DNA of 64,000 nucleotides from Azolla caroliniana (lineage: Eukaryota > Polypodiophyta). The notes under the pieces are model-generated. The model was not told the DNA's origin, did not search any database, and saw nothing but the letters and a program-made list of their open reading frames with translations. A program made the position numbers and the translations under genes. The stretch spans positions 6,138,001 through 6,202,000 of the forward strand of contig JBHGNT010000010.1 of NCBI GenBank assembly GCA_043228905.1, given 5' to 3'. Positions 1-11,847 of the stretch are shown here, one piece after another. Each line of letters opens with the position of its first letter. Positions within the stretch are counted from its first letter, which is position 1.

Positions 1-853
1 ATTAGTTGGAATCACACCAAAAGACAGATTTTTCTGTCTCAAACCGACTACATCGGACATGTCTTGGAACGCTTCAACATGCAATCGGCCAAGTCTGCTT
101 CCACCCCGCTCCCCATTCATCTTCGGCTTTCTCAGCGAGACTGCCCGACATCTGGTCCGGAGGGGGAAGACATGAAGTCGGTACCGTATGCACCGGCAGT
201 AGGCTCTCTGATGTACGTGATGGTCGCGACACGGCCTGATATTTCTCACGCCGTAGGAGTCATCAGCAGATTTATGCACAATCCCGTTCGATCTCACTGG
301 AACGCAGTCAAGCATGTGTTCAGATATTTAGCTGGCACAAAAGACCACGACATCCTTTTCGGTTTGAAGTCAACTTCAGGCGTAGCCGGTTACACCGACT
401 TGGACTTCGCCGGCTGTGTGGACAGTCGCAAGTCAACAACCGGATATTGCTTTAAATTCGGCAATCTCGTGGAAGTCGAAACTTCAGGAGTGCACAACCA
501 CCTCAATGACCAAAGCAGAATATGTAGCTGCCTCCGACGCAGCGAAAGAAGCTTTATGGCTCGGTCGGCTGGCGCACACGTTTCGGCAAGTCGACTCCGA
601 CTCGGCTCCAGTTGTCTACAGCGACAGTCAGAGTGTTGTTGCTTTGTCGAAAAATCCGGTTCATCACAACGCCTCCAAGCATATCGAAGTTCGATATCAC
701 TTCATTCGGGACTGCGTCATTTCCGGGAAAATCGGTTTAGAGAAGATATCCACAACCGATAATGTCGCAGATGGAATGACTAAGTGTCTTTCGGCAGACC
801 GGTTCCGGTCTCTTCAGCAACAGATGGGCGTAACAACATATCGGTCCGGTTGA
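1..853 (+). pseudogene. copia pol C-terminus (RT tail and RNase H), frameshifted
   Basis: Reading frame 1 is open from base 1 and gives the copia RT tail (Y-I-G-H-V-L-E-R-F, then GSLMYVMVATRPDISHAVG) and the start of RNase H (A-G-Y-T-D-L-D-F-A-G near 380-420, GYCFKFG near 440). Near 460-480 the homology moves to another frame, which continues as T-K-A-E-Y-V-A-A-S-D-A, then SKHIEVRYHFIRD, and ends with a TGA at 851-853. The break is therefore one small indel around 460-480. These motifs are the standard end of copia Pol, which in an active element degrades the RNA strand during reverse transcription. Product is inactive as it stands. Confidence 0.8.
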
Positions 854-1047
854 AGCCGGACATAGTGCAGGACAGTTTCGGACAACAGACATCGGTTCAC
901 TGACGATCAACTTCAGCTTTTCCGACCCGACCAATTCGGTCTTCTATCTACAGATCATGCCGATTCGAACAAAACCGACCTGTCCGAGAACCTATGCCTA
1001 TACCTGTATTTTTTAGATAACCCATGTATACGCCCATTACGGGGGAG

Positions 1048-1245
1048 TGTCGAATACAAATGTATAATGGACGTATTCACACTATCCTCTTAGAGAGCCC
1101 AAGTTCGGGCTATTTCTGTAAATAACATAAAGGGCAGTTGCCCTAAGTGAGTCACTATATAAAGTGACTTTGTAACCTTTTGTAAAGGTTGGTTGTTCAT
1201 TGTTGTAACGATTGCCCCTTTATGAATATAGATATATTCTTTGTG

Positions 1246-1317
<72 letters not shown>

Positions 1318-1417
1318 CGTAATTTGTTCTTGCCTCTCTCATACGCAAGTATTTTCTTCCTCACAGATTCATACTGTGTGATCTCTTCCGCACTGACGGT
1401 CTTGTTCATTCCCTACA
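1048..1417 (+). repeat. 3' LTR of Cp1 copia element
   Basis: The LTR starts TGTCGAATAC directly after the polypurine tract and ends in CCTACA. A TATA box (CTATATAAAG) lies at 1157-1166. A long CT microsatellite follows about 85 bases later. The end was set by alignment with the 5' LTR at 61292-61573, whose last bases sit 2 bases before a tRNA-Met primer-binding site. Length is 370 bp against 282 bp in the other copy, much of the difference being CT-tract length. Confidence 0.7.
1247..1314 (+). repeat. (CT)n microsatellite inside Cp1 LTR
   Basis: A nearly pure CT tract of about 68 bases, about 90 bases downstream of the LTR TATA box. Confidence 0.95.
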
Positions 1418-1788
1418 GTGCTCCTCGACCGGTCCCAGGATGCAGGCTCCCTTTTTCCCTCTCTATGTGGAACCGGCGTTGTGTGCGTGAGGCTGAGTTC
1501 TAACCGGTGTCGAAGAGCCGATCAAAACCGGGTGTATATGTGTACGTGCATGCGCGCGGGCGCGGTTAACCGGGCTGTGACCCGTGCCTGTTTTGGGCCC
1601 TTGTACATATGAACCGAGGGGCAGTGAAGATGAGTGCGCGTCTTCTCACTCCGTGGATGGTTATCGGTCGCAACCGAGAAGAAATCGGCAGTGCGGCAAG
1701 ATCCCAAGGACTCGAGCCTCCGACAACCTCCTCTCTCATGGTCCATGACCCCGGTGATCCCACCTGGATTCGACGTGCAAGTGCAGAA
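1418..1788. other. unassigned GC-rich spacer
   Basis: Between the Cp1 LTR and the first Cp2 fragment. Short open frames exist on both strands but none shows a recognisable domain. The sequence is richer in G+C than the nearby LTRs. No RNA gene or repeat seen. Confidence 0.4.
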
Positions 1789-2776
1789 TCCTATGACAAC
1801 GGCAAGGCCTAATGGGCCACAAGAGCCCCCACGCAACCCAAGCACGTCGCGGCCAAGTACGAACTTGGACAAAGGCAATGGTAAGATGCCTGAATACTAA
1901 GTCGATCACCCAGATGACATTGATTTGGATGTGTCGGCTCCCTCACTAGATAGTGAGTTCGGTGTACCCATCATGCGGACACCCGAAGTAAAGAAGACGC
2001 TCACATCAACGAGCGAAAAACTTTGACGCTCTTCTAAAGAGAAGAATCTTGTCACTCGGCTCGGCTACAACGAGTACATGGCCCATCACTATGCCTTCGC
2101 AATGAAGGTAGAGGCCGAACAAGAGCCGAGGAGCTCCACCGTAGTGGTTCGTAACGCACGATGGGTGGAAGTAGTTGACCTTCGCCCACACACTACAAGC
2201 CTTCATCACCGGCTTGAGGCAGAGGAACTGAGATTGCCACGGCGAAGAAAGCCGAAGGCCGGACGGAAGCACACAAAACCAATGAAAGCCGAAGCGGATG
2301 TCGGGCGCCTCACACTTGAGCTTGCGGGGCGTGCTGAGAGATCAAGCTCAACTTAGTTTAGTTAGTTAGTCAACCATGTAACTTCGTAGTTATCTAGATA
2401 GAATCTAGTTAGAAGTGTTGACTATAACGCCTTAAATAGGACCTTGTACTTAACTAGGATAATCTAGATCCTCCACTCCCAAAGTCATTTAATATAGAAC
2501 TTACACTTTTGTACCTATATTATCCTCACACATGTGCACCCTTGCACATGAGATCTATATATACCTCATTGTGGGTATTTTTGTATTTGATGATGATAAT
2601 GATAATGCTAATTTAATATAGTTATTCATCCCCCATCTTGTGTTGTTCATAAGTGTATCTTCCTCTCTCTCTTCCTCTCACACACATACACACACATATC
2701 ACTTAATCTTCCGCTTATCAACTAATCACATAATTAGGTACTAATTAAACCATACTTAATTACCTAATTCTTAACA
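1789..2776 (+). mobile_element. internally deleted Cp2 copia remnant with 3' LTR
   Basis: Bases 1789-2200 encode the linker between integrase and reverse transcriptase of the Cp2 family: N-G-P-Q-E-P-P, then L-D-K-G-N-G-K-M, S-L-D-S-E-F-G, and L-G-Y-N-E-Y-M-A-H-H-Y-A-F. The same linker occurs at about 3272-3560 and 9368-9680. Stops interrupt it near 1899 and 2023. The RT and RNase H are missing. The sequence passes almost directly to an LTR at 2332, so this copy lost most of pol internally as well as its 5' half. Confidence 0.7.
2332..2776 (+). repeat. LTR of the deleted Cp2 copy
   Basis: Starts TGCTGAGAGATCAAGCTC after a purine-rich GCGGGGCG, matching the Cp2 LTR start TGTTGAGAATCAAGCTC. It ends ATTCTTAACA, matching ATTCTTTACA in the other two Cp2 LTRs. 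A TATA-like TATATATA lies near 2560. A CT/CA-rich stretch near 2660-2700 takes the place of the microsatellite. Interior sequence is diverged from the 6319 copy. Confidence 0.6.
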
Positions 2777-2784
2777 CTCTGAAA

Positions 2785-5124
2785 TGAAGGAATACAACGA
2801 GAATTCTCATGCCGGCATAAACCTCAACAAAATGGTGTAGCCTAGCGAAAGAATCGGCACATAGTAGAGGTTGCATGGGCAATGATGAACGAGAAGAACC
2901 TGTTGAAATCGTACTGAGCAGAAGCAGCTAACACAGTCGTATACCTCATGAACGGGTGTACAACCTCAGGGGTACACGACATAACCCCACATGAGAAGTT
3001 CTTTGGAAGGAAGCCAAACCTCTCACATGTTAGAATTTTCGGCTCCCTTGCATACGTGCACATTCCCGACGAGAAGCGACAAAAGCTTGATCCAAAGTCG
3101 GAGAAATGTATCCTCGTAGGATACTCACTAGAGAAAAAGGGGTACAAGTGTTATAACCCCTCTACACACCAGAGACAACTTCAACCTTGACTCAATTCTA
3201 CTCAGAATCAGCCGAACACAAGATACAAGAAGAAGATCGTCTCAGGCACATGTACGAAGACAACCCCGCTTATGACAAGGTTGAGTGGCCCACAAGAGCC
3301 TCCGAGTGATCACAGGACATCTCGGCCAACTCCAAAGCTAGACAAGGGGAAGGACAAAATGGTAGAATATGAAGACTTGATGGACAAAGAGTCAACTCAC
3401 TCCCTTGACAGTGAGTTCGAAAGTCTCGACATCCAGACAAATGGAGCGAAGAAAGCATTAGTCTCCGCAAACGAGAAGCTATGTTGGTACAACTGTGAAA
3501 AGAACCTCGTAAGCCGATTCGGCTACAATGAGTACATGGCGTATCATTGCGCCTTTATGATGAAGGTAGCAATTGTGCGAAAGCCGGAAACATTTTCCGA
3601 AGCCATGAAGGACCCGTGATGGGTCGACACGATGAATGAAGAAATGTAGGCCTTGTGCAAAAATGAGACATGGGATCTTGTTCCCCATTCACCTCATAGG
3701 AAAGCGATTGGTTATAGATTGATCTATAAGGTCAAATACAATGCTGATGGCTCAATAAATCGCTTAAAAACACGACTCGTCGCCAAAGGACATGTACAAA
3801 CGCACAAAATCGATTACGAGGAGACCTTTGCCCTAGTGGTAAAGATGACAATGGTGCGGATAGTTATTGCACTCACAGCGGCGAAAGGATGCCATCTCCA
3901 CCAGATGGACGTAAAGAATGCCTTCTTCCAAGGCGAATTAGAAGAGGTCTTCATGACTCAACCCCTTGGTTTCGAATTGAAAAATCATTCGAAAGTAGTT
4001 GTTCTACTAAAGAAACCACTCTACGGCCTTAAGCAAGCATTGCGTGCTTGGCATTCGAAGATCCCTCAGTATCTTCATCAAATTGGCTTTTGAATGTCGA
4101 AATCGGACAACTCCATGTATATCCGAAACGAGTTGAACAACCCAATTGTCATCATCCTATACGTGGATGATCTAGTCATCGGAGGAAAAGATCTCACTGA
4201 GATTAATAAGGTAAAAGCACTCCTATTCGGCAAATTCGAAATGAAAGATATGCACGAGTTCCATTACTTCCTTGGTATTGAAGTAATTCGAACACACCAG
4301 TCGGGATACTGATCTCACAATGACACTACATTCTCAACTTACTCTACAAGTTCGGAATGACCAAGTGCAAACTTATGTCTACCCCTCTCGATCGTAATCT
4401 CAAGATCGATGTCGATTCAGGCACAACCGAGTGCGATCCGACTCAGTATCAACAACTGATTGGCAGCCTAATCTATCTAACCATCACACGACCCGACCTA
4501 CTTAGCCAATTCATGCAAAACCCGTGAAATGATCATCTTGATTGCACTACGAGGGTACTTCGGTTTGTCAATACGACAATATATTACGCCATCATGTACA
4601 AATCGAATACGTTTATTCAACTCGAAGGGTACACAAACGCGGATTGGGCAGGCTATAAGGCCGATAGACGTTCAACCTCCGGATTCGTTTTTCTCTCTCG
4701 GTAGCGGAGCAGTAAGAAGCAGCTGATAGTCGCACTGTTCAGCACGGAGGCCGAATATAGGGGCACGACAATCACCGCGTGCGAAGCTATCTAGCTCAAA
4801 CGCATCTTGAAGGACCTGGGCGTTCCCATCACGGATCCAACTCGCCTCTACTGCGACAACATGAGCATTATCTATCTCGCTCAGAACCCGGTACTCCACG
4901 CACGGACTAAACACATTGAAGTGCACTATCACTTCATCTGTGAGCGCGTACACGCCGGAGATGTCGACCTACAACACATCAACACGAATCTTCAAGTGGC
5001 CGACATCTTCACAAAAGCCCTTGGTATCAACAAGTTGCGGCAGTTCGCGATGAACGTTAGTCGCTCGATCACCGACCAACCGCGCTTGAGGGGGAGTATA
5101 GTAGCAGCCCACACCGAACAGTAA
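2785..5124 (+). pseudogene. Cp2 copia pol remnant (integrase end, RT, RNase H)
   Basis: Order of blocks: integrase C-terminal part at 2900-3190 (C-T-T-S-G-V-H-D-I-T-P-H-E-K-F-F-G and V-H-I-P-D-E-K-R), linker at 3272-3619, RT at 3653-4312 (R-L-V-A-K-G-H, the L-Y-V-D-D-L-V-I-G catalytic block near 4160-4186), and RNase H at about 4600-5085 (E-A-E-Y-type and K-H-I-E-V-H-Y-H-F blocks). Stops at 3618, 4093, 4312 and others, plus several frame changes, make it non-functional. Confidence 0.8.
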
Positions 5125-5326
5125 CCGATCAGTCAATCGAAGCCAACCATAGGAGTCAAAGTATGATGAAACAATCGAACAACCGAACACGAAGAAACGA
5201 AGAATCGAAATTGTAAGTCGTGTCGACTAGCCTTCCGAAAACCGAAATCTAATTCAACCAAATCACAGCTTTTCGAGGATCGAACCGAACCAACTTTGAC
5301 ATCCGGAAGTTGTGTTCGAAGGGGTG

Positions 5327-5460
5327 TGTTGAGAATCAAACTTACTGGAATAGATTTGTAATTAGTAGAAAGGGTATTTGCCTTAGACTAGTTGGTATTT
5401 AAACCAACCTTTTGTAACTGAGTAACTGTTGGATGCAATATACACTTTTCTTGTTTAGAG

Positions 5461-5557
<97 letters not shown>

Positions 5558-5621
5558 TACTACACTCACACATACACAGAGTTCTCTTCCGTTGCACCAC
5601 CTATGACTCTCATTCTTTACA
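5327..5621 (+). repeat. 3' LTR of truncated Cp2 element
   Basis: Begins TGTTGAGAATCAAACTTAC after AAGGGGTG, ends ATTCTTTACA. A TATTTAAA box near 5396 precedes a CT microsatellite at 5466-5553. The ends align with the LTRs of the 6319 element; the middle is diverged. Confidence 0.7.
5466..5553 (+). repeat. (CT)n microsatellite inside Cp2 LTR
   Basis: About 88 bases of pure CT, about 65-70 bases downstream of the LTR TATA-like box. Confidence 0.95.
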
Positions 5622-6120
5622 ATAGATGTAAAACTTAAGAGTATTTATTTTATTTTTAAAACAAAATAAATAAAAGGTTCATCAATTCCCCACTTTTAAC
5701 TCTTCCACAAAATTTGATATTTTTATTTGCCCTTAAAAAGGGGACCTCACACTATTTTTATAATAGATATAAAATTTAAAGTATTTATTTTATTTTTTAA
5801 TAAAACAATAAATATAAATAAATAAAAAGTTCATTGATTCCCCACTTTTTACTCTCCTACAAAATTTGATATTTTTATCTGACATTAAAAAGGGGACCTC
5901 ACACTAATAATAATTTTATAATAGATGTAAAACTTAAAAGTATTTGTTTTATAATTTATTTTTAATAAATTATAAAAATAAAAGGTTCATTAATCCCCCA
6001 CTTTTTCCTCTCCCACAAAATTTGATTTAAAACTGGCATTAAAAAGGGGAGTAATAATATTTTTATAATAGATGTAAAAATATTTGTTTTTCTTTAATAA
6101 TAGATAAATAAACAAATGGT
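5622..6120 (+). repeat. AT-rich tandem repeat, unit about 141-158 bp, about 3.4 copies
   Basis: The unit start ATAGATGTAAAA/ATAGATATAAAA recurs at 5622, 5763, 5921 and 6068. Each full unit contains, in order, a run near TATTTATTTTATTTTT, then TTCATCAATTCCCCACTTTT, then ACAAAATTTGAT, then TTAAAAAGGGGA. The inner AAATAAAA/TTTTATTT blocks can pair within a unit. No coding potential seen. Confidence 0.85.
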
Positions 6121-6313
6121 TTTGTAATATTGTTAGGGTCATTTTGTATTCTTGATTATGACGAATATTATGGATGGAGAACACCACGAATATCACGCAT
6201 GGGTCAATCTATGTATAGGACTTCTCTGATCGTAGAGTCTTCTAGGGAAAGGATTTCTCCCGATCGAGAGTCGGCAATATTGACTTGGTTGCCAGTATTA
6301 GAATGGTTCGAAT
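6121..6313. other. unassigned single-copy spacer
   Basis: Sequence at the insertion site of the full-length Cp2 element; its other side resumes at 11848. No gene or repeat recognised. Confidence 0.5.
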
Positions 6314-6318
6314 TGGAC

Positions 6319-6785
<467 letters not shown>

Positions 6786-6799
6786 TGGTATCATAGCGA
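6786..6799 (+). promoter_or_regulatory. primer-binding site (tRNA-iMet type)
   Basis: TGGTATCATAGCGA starts at the base after the LTR. It matches the usual plant copia site TGGTATCAGAGC, complementary to the 3' end of initiator tRNA-Met, with small changes. Confidence 0.85.
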
Positions 6800-6938
6800 T
6801 TTGGTAGCTCCATCTAGCCCATCCGCGTGTGTTGAGCTCTACGCCGACGTTCAAGAAGAACCGGGTCATTGTTATCGTAGCTTCGCTACATAGCTCACAT
6901 TCGAAGAGAGAAGAAGAAGAAGAAGAAGAATCGACATA

Positions 6939-8098
6939 ATGAATACTCAAATGGGGAGCGCTCTCCCTACCGAGAAGTTGGATCGAAAAAACTTTGCATC
7001 TTGGGAGTACAAGATGCACCAATACCTTGTCAGACAAGGCTATTGGAGCTACATCAAAGGAGAGCATGAAGACCGACCCGTCGAAGCGGCTCCCGTATAC
7101 GCGACATGGGAGCAAGCCGCAAGTCGCAAGCCACATGATGTATTGCTTGGCAACATGTGTTCACGATCACATGCTCGGCTACATTCGCGAAGCCAAGGCA
7201 CCGAAGGAGGCATGGGAAAATCTACGGAAGATTTTCACGGCGAACACAACCGCAAGAAGGCTTCAACTCTGCCAAGAGTTGAACAACATTCAACAAAGGG
7301 ACATGTCCATCATGACATACACCTCGAAGATCAAGGAGCTTTGCGACTCGCTCGGCTCGATAAGCATAAATATCGATGATGATGAGAATCATGGTGCAAA
7401 TATGCCTCGGCGGCCTCGCACCACGATTCGGCGTGATGCGAACCGTTGTTCTAGCACGGGAGAAATCTTCCTCCTTCTTCGAGCTCCAATCAATGCTATT
7501 GATCGAAGAAAACCACGTCCGTACAAGGAGCAACGAGTCGGAAGGCCATATGTTCTACACACACTCGAAAGGAGGAAGAGGACGCGGACGAGCGAGAGGC
7601 CGATTCGGACAAGGACAAGGAGGCCGAGGTCCGACCTACGACAACAACTCCCAATTTCGGCCACAAAACGGAAGCCAACGAGGAACCTTCGCAAGAAGGG
7701 GGAGCTTCCACTCCGGCCCAAGCCGTCAAAAGGAAACCGAATGCGGATATTGTGGAAATCTCAGCTACCACGAAGAAGAGTGTCGAAAGAGAAGGCGTGA
7801 ATCGGCTTCCACAAGTCAACAACTCATGAATTACGCGCACAATTCCAATTATGATGTGTATAGCGAAATGTACGGACACAACTACGACGACGAAGATCAT
7901 TGCAGAATGTATGCACACAACTCCGACCGTGGCGGAATGTTCATGATGAAACATAGAACAAACTCTATGTTGGCCTCTACCTCAACTAGTGCCCTCAATC
8001 CGGAGGACGTATGGTTTGTTGACTCTGGAGCCTCAAACCATATGACATTCCATAAAGAATGGTTTCTCGAACTTCGAGAGCCGGAGCGACCCGGTTAA
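6939..8098 (+). pseudogene. Cp2 copia Gag and protease, frameshifted
   Basis: Starts at ATG 6939 with the Gag N-terminus (L-D-R-K-N-F-A-S-W-E-Y-K-M). The frame changes near 7100, where the match continues as Y-C-L-A-T-C-V-H-D-H-M-L-G, and again near 7375. The third part carries a Gly/Arg-rich region, one CCHC zinc knuckle (C-G-Y-C-G-N-L-S-Y-H-E-E-E-C near 7740-7781) and the aspartic protease signature W-F-V-D-S-G-A-S-N-H-M near 8010-8044. A TAA at 8096-8098 ends the segment. Known role of the family: particle formation and polyprotein cleavage. Confidence 0.8.
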
Positions 8099-11000
8099 GT
8101 CGAAACCAGAGATGACACTACGCACCTGATTCGGCACATCGGCAATGTTTCGTTCGGCGAAAGAGGTAAGCAAACATACATTAAAAATGTCTTGCATGTT
8201 CCCACCATCACAAAGAATTTGGTCTTAGTCGGCCAAATGGTTGAGCAAGGGATGCAAGTACGATTCGACCAAGAAGGGTGCTTCATCGAAAAAGAGGGTC
8301 GAATCATCGCGACCAGAAGAAGAGAGGGTCGGATGTTCATTCTTGATTCACACGAGATAAAATCCGCCATGTTCGCAAAAAGCACGAAAGCCAACTCCAA
8401 CATAGATCTATGGCACAAGCGAATCGGCCACATCAATCTCAACAAACTCAAAGCAATGAAATCGAACGGAGTCGTCATCGGACTTCCGACATTCAAAGAG
8501 AAGGAGATTGAAGGTGTATGCGAAGCGTGCCAATTCGGCAAGCAACACCGACACCCATTCCCGAAAGAGCGGAACGTGAGCAAAGGTCTACTCGATGTAG
8601 TCCATTCTGACGTATGGGGACCGGCGCAGACAGCTACATTCGGCAGATGCCGATATTACGTGCTCTTCATCAACGATCTCTCTAGGCACACTTGGATCTA
8701 CCCGATGCAGCAAAAGAGTGAAGTGTTCGGACACTTCCAAAAATTCAAGCATGAAGTCGAGAAAGCCACGGGCCGACATGTACGATGTCTCCGATCGGAT
8801 AGCGGCAAGGAGTACTTCTCAGATGATTTCACGGTGTATCTCCGAAAGGAAGGAATTCAGCGAGAATTCACTTGCCAACACACTCCGCAACAAAACGGAG
8901 TAGCCGAGCGCAAAAATCGGCAAATCCTCGAAGTAGCGCGGACCATGATGAACAAGAAGCATATGCCCAAGTCATACTGGGCCGAAGCTGCAAATACGGC
9001 CGTCTACCTAATGAACCGGTGCACAACATCCGGCGTGCACGAGGTCACTCCGCACGAAAAATACTTTGGAAAGAAGTCGGACTTATCGCACACCCGGATA
9101 TTTGGCGCGATAGCGTAGGTGCACATCCCCGACGAGAAGCGTCAAAAGCTTGACACAAAGTCGGAGAAATGTATCCTCGTAGGATACTCACTAGAGCAAA
9201 AGGGGTACAAGTGCTACAACCCCGCAACTCAAAGATCTCGCATAAATCGAGACGTCGTTTTTTACGAGTCTGCATCCTAGCACGCACCAGAGACAACTCC
9301 GACTCCAATTCTGCTCGACCCGGAATCTGCCGAACAAGAGATAGAGGATGAAGATCGCCTTACGCGCATGTTCGAAGACAGTCCAATCACGACCCGACTG
9401 AGCGAACCACAAGAGCCTTTGAGCGATCAAAGCACATCACGGCCTAGCCCGAAGATGGACAAAGGCAAGGCGAAAATGGCGGAATACGAAGACGATCGCT
9501 TCGACGACGATGAGTCGACTCACTCACTCAACAGTGAGTTCGGCGGCTTCGATGTACCAATCGGAGCTAAGAAAGCCCTCATCTCTGCAAATGAAAAGCT
9601 CTGTCGCTCCACCCATGAAAAGAATCTGGTCAGCTGATTCGGCTACAACAACTACATGGCATATCACTATGCCTTTATGATGAAGGTGGCGACAGTAGGT
9701 GAGCCGGAAACATTTTCCGAAGCAGCCAAGGATCCGCGATGGATCGAAGCCATGAACGAGGAGATGCAGGCACTACACAAGAACGAGACATGGGATCTCG
9801 TTCTCACCTCACCACACAAAAAGGCGATCGGATGCAGATAGATTTACAAAGTGAAATACAACGTCAACGGTTCCGTCAACCGCTACAAAGCGCGACTCGT
9901 AGCAAAAGGCTACGCACAAACGCACAGAGTTGACTATGAAGAGACCTTTGCCCCGGTGGCAAAGATGACGACGGTACGGACTGTAATTGCGCTTGCTGTG
10001 GTAAAAGGGTGGCACCTCCATCAAATGAACGTCAAGAACGCCTTTCTACAAGGCGAATTAGAAGAGGAGGTGTACATGATACAACCACCCGGCTTCAACT
10101 CGAGCACCCATCCAAAAGCTGTCTGCCGACTCAAGAAGCCACTCTACGGCCTCAAGCAAGCACCGTGTGCTTGGCATTTGAAGATAACGCAATATCTTCA
10201 TCATATCAACTTCCGTATGTCAAAATCGGACAACTCCCTCTACATACGAAGCGATTCCGCAAGTCCGATCGTCATCATCTTATATGTGGATGACCTAGTC
10301 ATTGGAGGTGAGAATGTCGTCGAAATCAATAAGGTCAAATCCCTCCTTTCTGTCAAGTTCGAGATGACGGACATGAAGGAGCTCCACTACTTCCTCGGCA
10401 TTGAGGTAATTCGGACTCCGGCCGGAATCATGATCTCTCAAGGGCACTACATCCTCAACTTGTTATACAAGTTCGGGATGGCTGAGTGCAAATCCGCGGC
10501 AACCTCGCTCGATCGTAATCTCAAACTAGATGTGAACTCCGGCACCAAAGCGTGTGAGCCGACCCAGTATCGGCAACTCATCGGGAGTCTCATCTACCTC
10601 ACGATCACTCAACCCGATCTCAGTTATCCGGTCGGTCTCCTTAGTCAAATCGTGCAAACACCGCATGATATTCACTTGGATTGCGCTAAGTGAGTTCTAC
10701 GATACGTAAGCGGCACGATGGATTGCGGCATCGTCTACAAGACTGCAATGCCAATACGACTCGAGGGGTACACAAACGCTGATTGGGTTGGGTACAAAGC
10801 CGATAGAAGATCAACCTCCGGATTTGTTTTTTCCCTAACAGCGGAGCAATATCCTGGAGCAGCAAAAAGCAACCAACCGTCGCTCTTTCGAGCACAGAGG
10901 CGGAATACAGGAGCGCGGCAGTGGCCGCCTGTGAAGCCGTATGGCTCAAAAGGATACTCAAGGATCTGGGCGTACCCATCAAGAATTTGACTTCCCTTTA

Positions 11001-11268
11001 CTGCGACAACATGAGCAGTATCTATCTGGCTCGAAACCTGGTGTTCCACGCACGGACAAAGCACATCGAAGTGCACTATCACTTCATCCAAGAGCGCGTT
11101 CTAGTTGGCGATGTCAACCTACAACACATTAGCACAAATCTTCAAACGGCTGACATCTTCACTAAAGCCTTAGGAACCGACAAGCTATGGCAATTCATGA
11201 CCGATCTCGGATTGACGATCCCTGACCTGCCAAGCTTGAGGGGGAGTATTGAAGACACTACGCAATAA
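8099..11268 (+). pseudogene. Cp2 copia integrase, RT and RNase H, multiple stops
   Basis: The same frame as the protease continues to about 10860 and is broken by stops at 8096, 9116, 9278, 9635, 9839 and 10691; a frame change near 10860-10920 then leads to the RNase H tail ending at 11268. Integrase shows the HHCC zinc site (W-H-K-R-I-G-H, C-E-A-C-Q-F-G-K) and core D-V-W-G-P, R-S-D-S-G-K-E-Y, T-P-Q-Q-N-G-V-A-E-R. RT has R-L-V-A-K-G-Y-A-Q, V-K-N-A-F-L-Q-G and the L-Y-V-D-D-L-V catalytic block at about 10279-10299. Several stops fit C-to-T or G-to-A changes at Arg or Trp codons. Non-functional. Confidence 0.85.
11236..11249 (+). promoter_or_regulatory. inner polypurine-tract-like sequence of Cp2
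   Basis: TTGAGGGGGAGTAT is a textbook copia polypurine tract but sits about 215 bases before the real LTR. The truncated copy has the same motif at about 5087-5099, about 230 bases before its LTR. A second purine-rich stretch lies directly at the LTR edge in both. Confidence 0.6.
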
Positions 11269-11449
11269 CGCGTGGATTCCGCAACCGCGCAACGAAGCCG
11301 CGAAGAGCCGATCTACCGTGCAAAGCTGCGAAGAAAGACGCAAGCTGAAGCACAGACTTCGCAACTCCGCATAAATGTGAGTCAACACGAACTCCGGAAC
11401 GCGAGTCGAAGCGGATTTCGGATACCGTTTGAAACCGACCCAACTTGAA

Positions 11450-11461
11450 ATTGAGGGGGCG
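11450..11461 (+). promoter_or_regulatory. polypurine tract adjoining 3' LTR
   Basis: ATTGAGGGGGCG ends at the base before the LTR start TGTTGAG; expected position for plus-strand priming. Confidence 0.75.
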
Positions 11462-11842
11462 TGTTGAGAATCAAGCTCGACTTGGTCTAGTGTGTGAACT
11501 CACCTTGAGAGTGAATAGACACTCCAACGGTCAAGAGTCACCATTATGTCACCTCTTTGTATTCTAGCATTTAGTATGAGTCATAGAATCATATTCTATG
11601 ACACATAACTTATGAGCTTTCACATTCCCCATGCTCCATGAGTCTTGTAGTTAATGAAGAGAGAGGGTGACTATATAAAGCACCCTCCTCCCACCCTGTA
11701 TAATGTTGAGTCTTTCTCCTTTGTTAATATACTTTTACCTTGCGTATTCTCTGTGTCTTACTCCTTGTCTCTCTCACTCTCTTATACACACACACAGTTC
11801 ATATCTATTCCGCTACACAAGAATCATACCCAATTCTTTACA
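11462..11842 (+). repeat. 3' LTR of Cp2 element
   Basis: Starts TGTTGAGAATC, ends AATTCTTTACA, followed by the duplication TGGAC. TATA box near 11672. Lacks the long CT tract of the 5' LTR. Confidence 0.92.
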
Positions 11843-11847
11843 TGGAC

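Larger units (their letters stand above)
1..1417 (+). mobile_element. Ty1/copia element, family Cp1, 3' end (truncated by window edge)
   Basis: The first 853 bases encode the end of a copia polyprotein (end of reverse transcriptase and RNase H). A short untranslated stretch follows, then the polypurine tract GGGGGAG at 1041-1047 and a 3' LTR at 1048-1417. The order RT-RNase H-LTR and the PPT directly before TGTCGAATAC define the class. The same LTR family, clearly diverged, starts the element at 61292, so the window begins and ends in two different copies of one family. The 5' part lies outside the window. Confidence 0.85.
2785..5621 (+). mobile_element. 5'-truncated Cp2 copia element
   Basis: This copy lacks a 5' LTR, gag, protease and most of integrase. 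It begins inside the integrase core and runs through RT and RNase H to a 3' LTR at 5327-5621. Protein segments match the full-length element at 6319-11842 throughout, with many independent stops. No target-site duplication can be checked because the 5' end is missing. Confidence 0.8.
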
